Source of the DNA: Pseudomonas sp. 5P_3.1_Bac2
Lineage (GTDB): Bacteria; Pseudomonadota; Gammaproteobacteria; Pseudomonadales; Pseudomonadaceae
Reading direction: 5' to 3'
Assembly: GCF_025465995.1 (NCBI RefSeq)
Contig: NZ_JANLNY010000025.1
Span: 1-64,000 of the forward strand
DNA: 64,000 nucleotides
The notes below the pieces were generated by a model. The model searched no databases and had not been told where the DNA came from. It saw only the letters and a program-made list of their open reading frames with translations. A program made the position numbers and the translations under genes. This document shows positions 39,477 to 48,963 of this stretch, one piece after another (position 1 is the first letter of the stretch; each line of letters begins with the position of its first letter).

Positions 39477-41207
39477 TCAGTACTCCTGATCGGCTTGATC
39501 ACGGCGGCGGTACGGGAACACATCGATCACTTTGCCGTCGAGAATCGCCTGCTGCAGGCTCTTCCAGTAATCGGCGTCGTACAGCTCGCCATGCAACTCG
39601 CTAAACAAGCGGCGCTGCTGGCTGTCGGCGAACAGAAACGGCGGGAACTCCTCGGGAAACACATCCAGAGGCGCTACCGAATACCAGGGCTCAGAGGCCA
39701 TTTCGTCCTCGGGATAGCGCGGCGGTGGAATCCGGCGGAAGTTGACCTCGGTGAGAAAACAAATCTCGTCGTAGTCATAGAACACCACGCGGCCATGGCG
39801 AGTGACACCGAAGTTTTTCAGCAGCATGTCGCCGGGGAAAATATTGGCGGCAGCCAGCTGTTTAATCGCCAAACCGTAGTCATCCAGCGCCTCGCGCACC
39901 TGAGCGGCGCTGCCACTCTCGACATACAGGTTAAGCGGGGTCATGCGCCGTTCGGTCCAGCAGTGCCGCACCAGCACCGTATCGCCCTCAACCACCACGG
40001 TGGACGGCGCCACTTCGAGCAGTTCGGCCAGGCATTCAGGGTCGAATTTATTCAGCGGGAAACGGAAGTCGGCGAACTCCTGGGTATCGGCCATGCGCCC
40101 GACCCGATCGACTGACTTCACCAGGCGGTACTTCTCGATCACCGTATTGCGGTCAACCATTTTCGACGGCGAGAAGCGATCCTTGATCACCTTAAACACG
40201 GTGTTGAATCCAGCCAAAGTAAACACACTCATGACCATCCCGCGTACGCCGGGGGCCATGGTGAACTTGTCATCAGTGTTGGCCAGATGATTGATCAGCG
40301 CGCGGTAGAACTCGGACTTACCGTGTTTATAAAAACCAATCGAGGTGTACAGCTCGGCGATGTGCTTACCCGGCAGGATGCGCTTCAGGAAGCTGACAAA
40401 CTCCGCCGGATAGCTCACCCGCACCATAAAGTACGAGCGGGTGAAGGAGAAAATAATCGACACCTCGGCTTCATCGGTGATCAGGGTGTCCACCTGAATG
40501 CCCCGCCCCTCACGGTGCAGCAAGGGAATCACCAAAGGCCACTGCTCATCGCGGGTGTAGATGCGCCCCACCAGGTACGCGCCCTTATTGCGGTACAGGC
40601 GCGACTCATACAGCTCAATGTGCAGCTCAGGGTCTTTGCACACCCAGTCCGGCAGGCTTTGGTTGAACTGCGCAAGCAAGCGCGTAAGGTCGCGCTCCAC
40701 ATCCTCGTAGCCAACCTCAAAGCGGTAATCCTCAAACACCTGGCGCAGCGCTTGTTCAATGTCGCCTTGTGGTGCGTATTGCCGGGTTTGCGGCACCCGC
40801 TCATTAGGGCGCAGTGCGGGCCGGGTGGTATGGATAAACATGCAGCCATCGTTAATCTGATCGTGGCTAAACAGGCTGCAAAAGATCGAGTTGTACCAAG
40901 TCTCGGCCAGCTCGTCGTCGTAGCGCAGGTCGATCAAGCTGATATAGGCGGATTTGACCAAGGGCCACTGCTCAACCGCCAACAACTGCTCAGTGACGAT
41001 CTGCTGGGTCAGACGCTGATTCACCTCGCCCACGCACTGTTCGTACAAGGCGATCCGCGCTGCGGCTGCCTGCTGAATCTCTTGCCACTGCGCCTGTTCA
41101 AAGCGCAGCCGGGCGCCATTGGTGATCTGCCGGAAGCGTTCGCGGTAATCGTCGAAGCCTTCTAAAATCAGCGCGGCGATGGTTTTGCTTGGCCATAACG
41201 GCGACAT
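39477..41207 (-). CDS. aceK: Isocitrate dehydrogenase kinase/phosphatase
   Basis: The 576-residue product matches AceK, with the ATP loop APGVRGMVMSVFTLAGFNTV and the catalytic region NIFPGDMLLKNFGVTRHGRV followed by FYDYDEICFLTEV. It switches isocitrate dehydrogenase off by phosphorylation to open the glyoxylate shunt. ATG at 41207 (MSPLWPS) preferred to one five codons upstream. Confidence 0.96.
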   Translation of the reverse strand: MSPLWPSKTIAALILEGFDDYRERFRQITNGARLRFEQAQWQEIQQAAAARIALYEQCVGEVNQRLTQQIVTEQLLAVEQWPLVKSAYISLIDLRYDDELAETWYNSIFCSLFSHDQINDGCMFIHTTRPALRPNERVPQTRQYAPQGDIEQALRQVFEDYRFEVGYEDVERDLTRLLAQFNQSLPDWVCKDPELHIELYESRLYRNKGAYLVGRIYTRDEQWPLVIPLLHREGRGIQVDTLITDEAEVSIIFSFTRSYFMVRVSYPAEFVSFLKRILPGKHIAELYTSIGFYKHGKSEFYRALINHLANTDDKFTMAPGVRGMVMSVFTLAGFNTVFKVIKDRFSPSKMVDRNTVIEKYRLVKSVDRVGRMADTQEFADFRFPLNKFDPECLAELLEVAPSTVVVEGDTVLVRHCWTERRMTPLNLYVESGSAAQVREALDDYGLAIKQLAAANIFPGDMLLKNFGVTRHGRVVFYDYDEICFLTEVNFRRIPPPRYPEDEMASEPWYSVAPLDVFPEEFPPFLFADSQQRRLFSELHGELYDADYWKSLQQAILDGKVIDVFPYRRRDQADQEY

Positions 41208-41418
41208 ACACAACCCCTGCATCAGATTAAGCCAGAGCTGAGCTTATCCGCTGCGCCGGGCCCTGCCCATCCTGAGCGCAGCAACGGGTGCGGCGCTTCA
41301 CATAGGCCGCCTCGCAGAATGCTGGGTGCTGAGGCAGCGCCAGCGCCGTCTAGCCACGGATTTGCTTTGTCCGCCCCAGCCAGCAACACTGCCGGGCTTT
41401 TTTACCTTGGAGAACCCT

Positions 41419-42315
41419 GTGCGCCTTGCTGATCTGTTACGCCTGCTGCTTCTGGCGGCCATTTGGGGCGCGAGTTTCTTGTTTATGCGCATGGTCGCGC
41501 CAGTGCTGGGCAGCATGCCCACAGCGTTTTTCCGCGCACTGCTGGGCATGCTTGGCTTGCTTGCCGTGCTGCTGCTTATGCGCGTGCACTGGAACTATCA
41601 CGGCAAACTTAAACATTGTTTGGTCTTGGGCCTGCTCAATGCCGGCATCCCCTCGGCCATGTACTGCCTGGCCGCGCTGGTGCTGCCTGCGGGCTATTCG
41701 GCGATATTCAACGCCACCACGCCGATGATGGGCGTGCTGATTGGCATGCTGTTTTTTGCCGAGCCAATCACCCCCAGCAAAGCCGCTGGCGTAGCCGTAG
41801 GTTTGTTTGGCGTGGCCGTGTTAACCCGCACCGGGCCGGTGGCTTTTGATCTACAGCTGTTACTCGGCGCGGCCGCCTGCCTGGTGGCCACCACCTGTTA
41901 CGGCCTGGCCGGCTTTCTCACGCGGCGCTGGCTGGGCTATCAGTCCGGCGTCGACAATCGTCTCGCCGCGTTCGCCAGCATGGTCGCCGCCAGCTTGTTG
42001 CTGCTGCCGCTCATGGCTGTCAGCACGGCGGTGGCAACGCCGCCACGCTGGACAGGCTGGGATCTGTGGCTGCCACTGGCCGGGCTGGGCTTGCTCTGTA
42101 ATGCCTATGCCTATGTCCTGTACTTCCGCCTGATCAGCGACATCGGCCCGATCAAAGCGTCCACCACCACCTTTCTTATCCCGATCTTTGGCGTGCTCTG
42201 GGGCGCCTTGCTGCTGGATGAAGCACTGGGCTGGTCGTATCTCTATGGCGGCGGCCTGATTGCTATCGCCCTGTGGTTGGTGGTGCGCCCCAGCGCGGCC
42301 AAAGTACCCCGCTAA
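41419..42315 (+). CDS. EamA/DMT-family transporter (second copy)
   Basis: The 298-residue product has ten hydrophobic segments. I chose the GTG at 41419 (protein MRLADLLRLLLLAAIWGASF) because TTGGAGAA lies seven bases before it; the frame opens at 41326. It differs from the EamA protein at 34.6 kb in sequence and probably in substrate. Confidence 0.87.
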   Translation: MRLADLLRLLLLAAIWGASFLFMRMVAPVLGSMPTAFFRALLGMLGLLAVLLLMRVHWNYHGKLKHCLVLGLLNAGIPSAMYCLAALVLPAGYSAIFNATTPMMGVLIGMLFFAEPITPSKAAGVAVGLFGVAVLTRTGPVAFDLQLLLGAAACLVATTCYGLAGFLTRRWLGYQSGVDNRLAAFASMVAASLLLLPLMAVSTAVATPPRWTGWDLWLPLAGLGLLCNAYAYVLYFRLISDIGPIKASTTTFLIPIFGVLWGALLLDEALGWSYLYGGGLIAIALWLVVRPSAAKVPR

Positions 42316-42321
42316 AACGAC

Positions 42322-42347
42322 AAAGCCCGCGGCACAGGTGGGCTTTT
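42322..42347 (+). terminator. Terminator after the EamA gene
   Basis: AAAGCCCGC (42322-42330) and GTGGGCTTT (42338-42346) pair with one G-U, followed by T. It also serves the convergent DUF1883 gene. Confidence 0.8.
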
Positions 42348-42367
42348 ACATTCGCTCAGGTGTGGCC

Positions 42368-42670
42368 TTAGCTCAGTGAGCTGGGCGAGCGGCGGATGAT
42401 TTTGATCGAGTGCTTGAGCGTGGGCTTGCGCGTCACGCTGATCGCCTTACGCGACACCGTGTCGATGGTGATATTCCAGAAACCGCTGCTGGGTACGGTG
42501 ATCTTGGCCGGGAACTTATCGAACGCGCCGCCGTGATAGGTATGCCGCCCGCCGTTCTTGAAGCTGCGGAAGTTGGCATCGTTCATCAGGCGGATATTGC
42601 AGGTCTGCGAGCACTCAATCACGACGATATCGTCTTCGTTGAGGTGCTCACGCTGGTGGATAAATTTCAT
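42368..42670 (-). CDS. DUF1883 family protein
   Basis: The 100-residue product has the DUF1883 pattern: DIVVIECSQTCNIRLMND, then GGRHTYHGGAFDKFPAKITV and a final beta-rich region. Members are often attached to SEFIR/TIR-type domains elsewhere; here it stands alone. Function unknown. Confidence 0.85.
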   Translation of the reverse strand: MKFIHQREHLNEDDIVVIECSQTCNIRLMNDANFRSFKNGGRHTYHGGAFDKFPAKITVPSSGFWNITIDTVSRKAISVTRKPTLKHSIKIIRRSPSSLS

Positions 42671-42817
42671 GGGGGAGTCTTCAACATCTGCTTACGCGAT
42701 AAGGCCGCCACTATAGCACGCTGTGTGCCCCGCCAAGCAGCCCAAACCGAGCAGCGGCGCAACTGCCGCGCAGGCTGGGCTGCGTTTCACCGAGGCTGGT
42801 GGTAGCATGCGCGCCCC

Positions 42818-43855
42818 ATGCATATCGACGACTTTTACCAACGCCTGCGCGACCTCGGTGCCAAGCCCATGCACATCGGGCGGATCACCCGTTGCTGGCT
42901 GCGCGGCGTGCCGCTGGATACGGGTACGCGCAACCAAAAAACCGAGAACTTCCTGCCGTTACCGGTGCGCGAAGCCATCCCCCAACTGAGCGCCGAACTC
43001 GACGGCCTGGCCCGCCTCACCTCCGAGCACCCCGGCGCCGACGGCTCGGCGCGTTTGTTGGTGGAGCTGGCCGATAAGCAGATGGTCGAAAGCGTGCTGC
43101 TGCCGCGCGATGGCCTGTGCGTGTCGAGCCAGGTGGGCTGCGCGGTCGGCTGCGTGTTCTGCATGACCGGTAAAAGCGGCCTGCTGCGCCAACTCAGCAC
43201 GGCAGAAATCGTCGCCCAAGTGGCCCTGGCGCGACGCTATCGGCCGGTGAAAAAAGTAGTATTTATGGGCATGGGCGAGCCGGCCCATAACCTCGACAAC
43301 GTGTTGGCGGCCATCGACCTGCTGGCCACCGAAGGCGGCATTGGCCAACGCAACCTGGTGTTCTCCACGGTCGGTGATCCGCGGGTGTTCGAGCGTTTGC
43401 CCAAGCAGCAGATCAAGCCGGCCCTGGCCCTGTCGCTGCACACCACCAACGCCGAACTGCGCCAGCAACTGCTGCCGCGCGCACCACGCATTGATCCTGA
43501 GGATCTGGTGGAGATGGGCGAAGCCTACGCACGCCTGATCGACTACCCGATCCAGTATCAATGGACGCTGCTTAAGGGCATCAACGACAGCCAGGAAGAA
43601 ATGGACGGCATCTTGCGCCTGCTTAAGGGCAAGTACGCGATCATGAACCTGATCCCCTATAACAGCCTGGAAGAAGACGAATTCGACCGCCCCGATGGCG
43701 ATCGCATCATCCAGATCGTGCGCTACCTGCACAGCCGTGGCGTACTGACCAAGGTGCGCAACTCGGCCGGGCAAGACATCGACGGCGGCTGCGGCCAATT
43801 GCGCGCACGGGCGGCTGAGCTGAGCAAAAAGCACCAGTTGCGCCCTGCCCGATAG
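42818..43855 (+). CDS. RlmN/Cfr-family radical SAM protein (RlmN paralogue)
   Basis: The 345-residue product carries the radical SAM cluster motif CAVGCVFC near residue 108 and a C-terminal DGGCGQL with the Cys that forms the methyl transfer adduct in RlmN. VVFMGMGEPAHNLDNV and LALSLHTTNAELR are family motifs. The N-terminal ~70 residues (RNQKTENFLPLPVREAIPQL) differ from standard RlmN, and the usual rlmN neighbours are absent. A 23S or tRNA A2503/A37-type methylation is likely but unproven. Confidence 0.82.
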   Translation: MHIDDFYQRLRDLGAKPMHIGRITRCWLRGVPLDTGTRNQKTENFLPLPVREAIPQLSAELDGLARLTSEHPGADGSARLLVELADKQMVESVLLPRDGLCVSSQVGCAVGCVFCMTGKSGLLRQLSTAEIVAQVALARRYRPVKKVVFMGMGEPAHNLDNVLAAIDLLATEGGIGQRNLVFSTVGDPRVFERLPKQQIKPALALSLHTTNAELRQQLLPRAPRIDPEDLVEMGEAYARLIDYPIQYQWTLLKGINDSQEEMDGILRLLKGKYAIMNLIPYNSLEEDEFDRPDGDRIIQIVRYLHSRGVLTKVRNSAGQDIDGGCGQLRARAAELSKKHQLRPAR

Positions 43856-43948
43856 CTTGAGGCGCTGCGGCCTGACGCAGGCGGTCTCTTGATCTCTGCG
43901 CCGCACCACTGTTCAATCCACCGCTGTATTGAGCCGAAGGTCTGAGCT

Positions 43949-44554
43949 GTGAGCGCTATCCAAAAACGCATCCATGAAGCCGCCCTGCGCCTGTTCGCGC
44001 AGAAGCCGATGGCTGAGATCAATATCAGCGAACTGGCGCAAAGCGCTGGCCTGGCGCGTAATACCGTCTACAAACACCTTGACTCGATTGACAAGCTGCT
44101 CGCCACTCTGGCCACTGACTTGGCCAGCGAGATGAATCAGCGCGTCAGCCAAAGCACGGCGACCGCTACAGACCCTGCCGTGCGCCTGGCCAATGGCATC
44201 CGTTTTTATGTCCGCCGTGCCCATGAAGAGCCCCACTGGGGACGCTTTCTGCAGCGCTACGGGATGTCCCTCGCCTCCTTGCAAGCGCTATGGGACGGAC
44301 CTCTAGTGGCGGATGTGACGGCTGGTTTGTTCAGCCAGCGTTACCAGTTCAAGCAAGAGCAGCTGCTCGCGGTAATCGGCTTGATCGGCGCCGCCGTGTT
44401 AGGTGCGATTACGCTAGTTGTGCAAGGTCAGCGCACCTGGCGCGATGCCGGCGCCGACACCGCTGAACTCATCCTGCGCGCCCTCGGCGTGCCTCAGGCC
44501 GACGCCCAAGTGCTGGCCAACTTAGAGCTGCCAGCCCTGCCCGAGCTTATTTAA
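43949..44554 (+). CDS. TetR-family regulator
   Basis: The 201-residue product begins at GTG and has an N-terminal helix-turn-helix (ISELAQSAGLARNTVYKHLD). The C-terminal ligand domain is helical. It precedes, on the same strand, a meta-cleavage hydrolase and dioxygenase whose upstream region holds a perfect palindrome, so it probably represses them until a ring compound binds. Confidence 0.88.
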   Translation: MSAIQKRIHEAALRLFAQKPMAEINISELAQSAGLARNTVYKHLDSIDKLLATLATDLASEMNQRVSQSTATATDPAVRLANGIRFYVRRAHEEPHWGRFLQRYGMSLASLQALWDGPLVADVTAGLFSQRYQFKQEQLLAVIGLIGAAVLGAITLVVQGQRTWRDAGADTAELILRALGVPQADAQVLANLELPALPELI

Positions 44555-44709
44555 AGCGGCTGCACCCACTGTATCTCTGCGCCTCTGCAATCTGTTAACG
44601 CAGATTGAGCAGTGCCTCCCCGTTAAGCCAGCCGAAGCCGCTCCAGTGAAGCCTTCCAGCCTGAGCAGCGAGCCAACGTTGTACAGCCTCTAGTAAAGCT
44701 TCCAGTCTA

Positions 44710-44730
44710 ACAAGTGAACACTTGTGTTCA
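44710..44730. promoter_or_regulatory. Overlapping palindromes: TetR operator candidate
   Basis: TGAACAC-TT-GTGTTCA (44715-44730) is a perfect inverted repeat and overlaps ACAAGT-N4-ACTTGT (44710-44725). It lies 58 bp before the hydrolase start and just upstream of TTGATA (44741), a possible -35 element. Confidence 0.65.
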
Positions 44731-44787
44731 TTTATGTACATTGATAGCGTACGGCGCACAATAATAAATACGCCCTTTGGAGCCGCT

Positions 44788-45657
44788 ATGCCCAGCAGCG
44801 CTGCTATTCCCGGTCTCAACTCATACACCGTCCAGGCCGGTAGCCGGCACATCTTTGTCAGTGAAACTGGTCAGGGCCATCCCTTGTTGATGTTGCATGG
44901 CGGCGGCCCCGGTGCTTCTGGCATGAGCAACTATTCACGCAACGTTACAGCCTTGGCCCAGCACTTTCGTGTGCTGATCGTCGATATGCCCGGCTACGGC
45001 CAGTCGAGCAAAGGGCTCGAACGCAGCGATCCGTTTGGTGATCTGGCGCAAAGCATGCTGGAGCTGCTCGATGCACTCGCGATCCCAACCACCCACGTTA
45101 TTGGTAACTCCTTGGGGGGAGCCTGCGCGCTGCGCATGGCCTTGGAGGCGCCACAGCGCATTTCGGCCATGGTGCTGATGGGCCCCGGCGGTATTAACAC
45201 CACCCGCAGCCTACCCACCCCCGGACTCAAGCTGTTGCTCAACTACTACAACGGCGCCGGCCCGACGCTGGGCAAGCTCAGCCAGTTTATTCGCGAGTAT
45301 CTGGTGTATGACGCCAGCCAAGTCAGCGATGCCATGATTGAGGAGCGCTACCGCGCCAGCCTTGATCCGCAAGTGATCGCCGCACCACCGCTGCGCCGCC
45401 CCAATAGCTTGAAGGCAGCCCTGCGCATGGATTTCAGCCGTGATCCGCGCCTGGCTCAATGTCAGGTGCCAACCTTGGTGCTGTGGGGCGCCGAAGATAA
45501 GGTCAACCGCCCCAGCGGCGGCGAAACCCTGCGTAAAGCCCTAGCCAACTGCGACCTGTACCTGTTCAGCAAAACCGGGCACTGGGTGCAGTGGGAACGT
45601 GCAGCGCAGTTTAATGCGCTGAGCGCCGCCTTCTTGCTCCAGTACACCCCTGCTTAA
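44788..45657 (+). CDS. Alpha/beta hydrolase, meta-cleavage product (C-C) hydrolase type
   Basis: The 289-residue product has the oxyanion signature LMLHGGGPGASGMSNYSRNV, nucleophile Ser108 (GNSLGG), Asp237 (WGAEDKVNRP) and His265 (TGHWVQWE). This is the BphD/HsaD/MhpC pattern for cleaving a C-C bond in ring-fission products; the SNYSRN stretch is closer to HsaD. ATG at 44788 has GGAG six bases upstream. The dioxygenase that would make its substrate follows by 18 bp. Confidence 0.88.
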   Translation: MPSSAAIPGLNSYTVQAGSRHIFVSETGQGHPLLMLHGGGPGASGMSNYSRNVTALAQHFRVLIVDMPGYGQSSKGLERSDPFGDLAQSMLELLDALAIPTTHVIGNSLGGACALRMALEAPQRISAMVLMGPGGINTTRSLPTPGLKLLLNYYNGAGPTLGKLSQFIREYLVYDASQVSDAMIEERYRASLDPQVIAAPPLRRPNSLKAALRMDFSRDPRLAQCQVPTLVLWGAEDKVNRPSGGETLRKALANCDLYLFSKTGHWVQWERAAQFNALSAAFLLQYTPA

Positions 45658-45675
45658 GGCAAGGAGATTGCGCCT

Positions 45676-46719
45676 ATGCCAATGGATATCTTCGGCGCCA
45701 GCAGCATGGGATATGTGGTGATTGAATCAGCCCAGTTGTCGCGCTGGCAGGCCTTACTAACCCAAGGTATTGGCCTGCATCAGCAACAGGCCGATGCCGA
45801 CTGCTTGGCCTTTCGTATGGATCAACATCAGCGGCGCATCATCATTTGCCGCGGACCGGCGGAAAATGTCACGGCCATAGGCTGGCAACTGCGTGATCAA
45901 GCCACGCTGGATACAGTGTTGCAGCGCTTAGCAGCCCGTGGCATCAAGGTCACCACCAGCACACCCGAGCAGGCTGCCGAGCGCGGGGTGCAAGCCTTCT
46001 GGCGCCTGCTCGGCCCTAAGGCTCTGGCCATTGAGTTATTTATCCAACCGCTACTCAGCCGCGAGCCCCTCAACATGCTCTGCGCAGGTTTTGTCACCGG
46101 CGCCTGCGGCATGGGCCACGTGGCCATCACCAGCCGCCGCGGCAAAACGATGCGGCGCTTTTGGGAGGAGATTTTCGACGCCCGACACAGCGATAGCATT
46201 GTCGAAAAAATGGCCGGTGTAACCCTCGACATCGAGTTTTTCCGAGTTAATCCACGCCACCACTCGATCGCCATCGCGCAAGTTCGCGGACTGGCCATCG
46301 ACCCGATTCGCACTCAGGTGCAGCACCTTAATTTACTCACCACTTCAGTGGCCGATCTGACTGCCTGCTTCTTACGCTGCCGGCAGTTAGGTTTCGCGAT
46401 TGCTCACGAAATAGGCGAGCACCCCAACGACCGCGAGCAGTCGTTTTATGTGCTGAGCCCATCCGGCTTTGAACTGGAAGTGGGCTGGAACGCGCTGGAG
46501 GTTGATGAGCGCAATTGGCGGCCTGCTCACTACCAAGGCATCAGCCTGTGGGGGCACAAAGCGGAAAAGCACGGTGCCTGGCATGCCTTAAGTCAAAACC
46601 TCGGCAACTTCGCCCAGGGCCTGCGCTCACTGCGCAACCCCGAGTACAGCCCTCTGCCCGAGCAATCGCAGCGTTGCGACAGCGACTGCTCCAAACGCAG
46701 GCTGCACAGAAGACGTTGA
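45676..46719 (+). CDS. Extradiol ring-cleavage dioxygenase (type I, BphC/HsaC-like)
   Basis: The 347-residue two-domain VOC protein has iron ligands His148 (GMGHVAI), His217 (VQHLNLL) and Glu268 (GFELEVGWN), with acid-base residues His195/His196 and Tyr258 in place. It opens a catechol-type ring next to the hydroxyls. The ~45-residue C-terminus after the fold is basic and unlike BphC. Pairing with the C-C hydrolase marks a meta-cleavage module. The substrate (biaryl, steroid ring or other) is not determined. Confidence 0.88.
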   Translation: MPMDIFGASSMGYVVIESAQLSRWQALLTQGIGLHQQQADADCLAFRMDQHQRRIIICRGPAENVTAIGWQLRDQATLDTVLQRLAARGIKVTTSTPEQAAERGVQAFWRLLGPKALAIELFIQPLLSREPLNMLCAGFVTGACGMGHVAITSRRGKTMRRFWEEIFDARHSDSIVEKMAGVTLDIEFFRVNPRHHSIAIAQVRGLAIDPIRTQVQHLNLLTTSVADLTACFLRCRQLGFAIAHEIGEHPNDREQSFYVLSPSGFELEVGWNALEVDERNWRPAHYQGISLWGHKAEKHGAWHALSQNLGNFAQGLRSLRNPEYSPLPEQSQRCDSDCSKRRLHRRR

Positions 46720-46732
46720 CTCAGTCGCGGCT

Positions 46733-47962
46733 CTACTCGCCCGCCACCCAGCGGCGATAACGGCGAGCCTGCAGGTGTTGTTTAACTTGGCCGCCCAATA
46801 GGGCCAACAGCGGCGACATCTGCAAGCTGCCGCTGCGGCCCTGGCCTAATAACGCCAGTTGTTTTTTCACCACCGCCATGGTCGCCGCGGCGGCCAGGCC
46901 TTTGTTCTTCCAGCTCACCTGCAGGGGGTGTACGGCGATGTCTTCTCCGGCCTGCCAACGCGCCGGCAACTGCGGTTCAGCGGCCAACGCCGTGGCCATG
47001 CCGACCATGGCTACGGCGCCCTCAACGACTCGCTCGGCCACGGCCTGACGACGCACGCCGCCGGTGACCATAATCGGCATCTGCGCCACGGCGCTGATTT
47101 GCTCGGCAAACTCTAAAAAATACGCCTCGCGGGCTAGCGTCCGGCCATCGCGGGTCTGTCCTTGCATGGCCGGGCTTTCATAACTGCCGCCGGACAGCTC
47201 AACCATGTCCACGTCACGGCCATTAAGCATCGTCACCACGGCACTGGCCTCATGGCTGTCGAAGCCGCCCCGTTGGAAGTCCGCCGAGTTGAGTTTGACC
47301 GCGACACAAAACTGCGGCGCGACTTCGGCACGCACCGCATCCACCGTACGCAGCAAAAAGCGCGCACGGTTGTCTAAGCTGCCGCCCCATTGATCGCTGC
47401 GCTTATTGGTTAAGGGCGAAAGGAATTGGCTCAGCAGGTAACCGTGCGCGGCGTGGATCTGCACCCCACTAAAGCCTGCGCGTTCAGCCAATACGGCGGT
47501 GCGCACATAACGCTGAATCAGTTGCTCGATTTCGTCCTCGGTCAATGCCTTAGGCTGGGCAAACATGCCAGCCAAGCCCGGAATATCCACGGCCAGCGCG
47601 GAAGGCGCGAGCGCCACCTGACCTAGGCTGGCCAGTGCTTGCCGGCCTGGATGATTAATCTGCATCCAGGCATGGGCGCCGTGGCTGCGGCACACTTTGG
47701 CCCACTGAGTGAAGCGCTGCAGATGCTGTTCGTCTTCCAGCACCACGCCACCGGGCCCGGTCAGCGCATGCCGATCGACCATGACATTGCCGGTGATGAT
47801 CAATCCCGCACCACCCTGCGCCCATGCCTGATACAGGCGCAGCAGAGCCTGCCCGGGGGCGTGGTCGGCATCGGCGAGGTTTTCCTCCATGGCCGCCTTG
47901 GCCAAACGGTTCGCCAGTACCGCCCCATTAGGCAGCGTCAACGCTTGGAACAACTTGCTCAT
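46733..47962 (-). CDS. Old-yellow-enzyme family NADH:flavin oxidoreductase
   Basis: The 409-residue product is a TIM barrel with KLFQALTLPNGAVLANRLAK, WMQINHPGRQ, SGVQIHAAHGYLLSQFLSPL and TNKRSDQWGGSLDNRARFLL. FMN and substrate residues (His-His pair region HAAHGY) are present. ATG at 47962 was chosen over the GTG two codons upstream because of AAGGA spacing. It is convergent with the dioxygenase 13 bp away and may act on the same compounds. Confidence 0.88.
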   Translation of the reverse strand: MSKLFQALTLPNGAVLANRLAKAAMEENLADADHAPGQALLRLYQAWAQGGAGLIITGNVMVDRHALTGPGGVVLEDEQHLQRFTQWAKVCRSHGAHAWMQINHPGRQALASLGQVALAPSALAVDIPGLAGMFAQPKALTEDEIEQLIQRYVRTAVLAERAGFSGVQIHAAHGYLLSQFLSPLTNKRSDQWGGSLDNRARFLLRTVDAVRAEVAPQFCVAVKLNSADFQRGGFDSHEASAVVTMLNGRDVDMVELSGGSYESPAMQGQTRDGRTLAREAYFLEFAEQISAVAQMPIMVTGGVRRQAVAERVVEGAVAMVGMATALAAEPQLPARWQAGEDIAVHPLQVSWKNKGLAAAATMAVVKKQLALLGQGRSGSLQMSPLLALLGGQVKQHLQARRYRRWVAGE

Positions 47963-48282
47963 GTGCACGAGTCCTTAAGTGACGCCCAATGGGGCGCGGA
48001 TAAAACGCTATGTTCTGACCCAGCGCTGCCAGTCAGCGATAGCAGCCCCGCCAAAACTTGAGTCTAGTCACGCGACTTATAAAGCAATCGGACAATAGCC
48101 TGCCCAGCCAATCCCCTGGCGTGAACCGTCGCACCTTCTGCACAGACTCGCATGCTGCCCTATGAGCAAACCCGCCTAACACAGACAGTGGCGGCTCCGT
48201 AAAGCACTCAGCGCGCAATCGCGCCCATAAAAATGCCCGCATTAGCGGGCACTTTTCACCATCACAGGGTCAACGCGGCTAC
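47963..48282. other. Intergenic region between the OYE gene and nfuA
   Basis: It contains the nfuA terminator (TGCCCGC at 48234-48240 pairing with GCGGGCA at 48245-48251, followed on the minus strand by TTTTT) and presumably the OYE promoter. I see no gene in the remaining 250 bp. Confidence 0.6.
48234..48251 (-). terminator. Terminator of nfuA
   Basis: A seven-base-pair stem with ATTA loop; the minus strand continues into a T-run. Confidence 0.85.
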
Positions 48283-48867
48283 TTAGTAGTACGCGTTTTC
48301 CTTGTTGGTGTGGTCGGTCACGTCACGTACGCCTTTAAGCTCAGGAATACGCTCCAGCAGGGTCTTCTCGATGCCCTCTTTGAGGGTCAGATCGACCTGG
48401 CCGCAACCTTGGCAACCGCCGCCGAACTTGAGTACGGCGATGCCGTCGTCGACCACATCAATCAGGCTGACTTCGCCACCGTGGCTGGCCAAACCGGGGT
48501 TGATCTCGGTTTGCAGGTAGTAGCTGATGCGCTCGTTGATCGGGCTGTCTTCATTGACCATCGGTACTTTGGCGTTAGGCGCCTTGATGGTCAGTTGGCC
48601 GCCCATCCGGTCGGTGGCGTAGTCGACCAGCGCGTCTTCCAGAAACGGCTCGCTGACGGCATCGATCCAAGCAGTGAAGCTGGCCAGGCCTAGGGCTTTA
48701 TCGTCGGGTTTTTCTTCGCCCGGCTTGCAGTAGGCGATGCAGGTTTCGGCGTACTGGGTGCCGGGTTGGGTGATAAATACGCGAATACCGATGCCCGGGG
48801 TGTTCTGCTTGCTGAGCAAGTCAGCCAGATAATCGTGGGCAGCGTCAGTGATGGTAATAGTGCTCAT
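48283..48867 (-). CDS. nfuA: Fe-S biogenesis protein NfuA
   Basis: The 194-residue product has a degenerate A-type N-terminal domain (MSTITITDAAHDYLADLLSK) and a C-terminal Nfu domain with GGCQGCGQVD (Cys152, Cys155) that carries a 4Fe-4S cluster. It delivers clusters under iron stress and oxidative stress. ATG at 48867 gives the conserved start; the frame opens 18 codons earlier. Confidence 0.96.
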   Translation of the reverse strand: MSTITITDAAHDYLADLLSKQNTPGIGIRVFITQPGTQYAETCIAYCKPGEEKPDDKALGLASFTAWIDAVSEPFLEDALVDYATDRMGGQLTIKAPNAKVPMVNEDSPINERISYYLQTEINPGLASHGGEVSLIDVVDDGIAVLKFGGGCQGCGQVDLTLKEGIEKTLLERIPELKGVRDVTDHTNKENAYY

Positions 48868-48963
48868 GGCAACTCCTCGCAAACATGGGGTGCAGTGTAC
48901 GCCACTCACCTGCGTCGGCAAAGTCCTAGTATTTTAGTAGGAATAAGAACGATTGCTCTAAAT

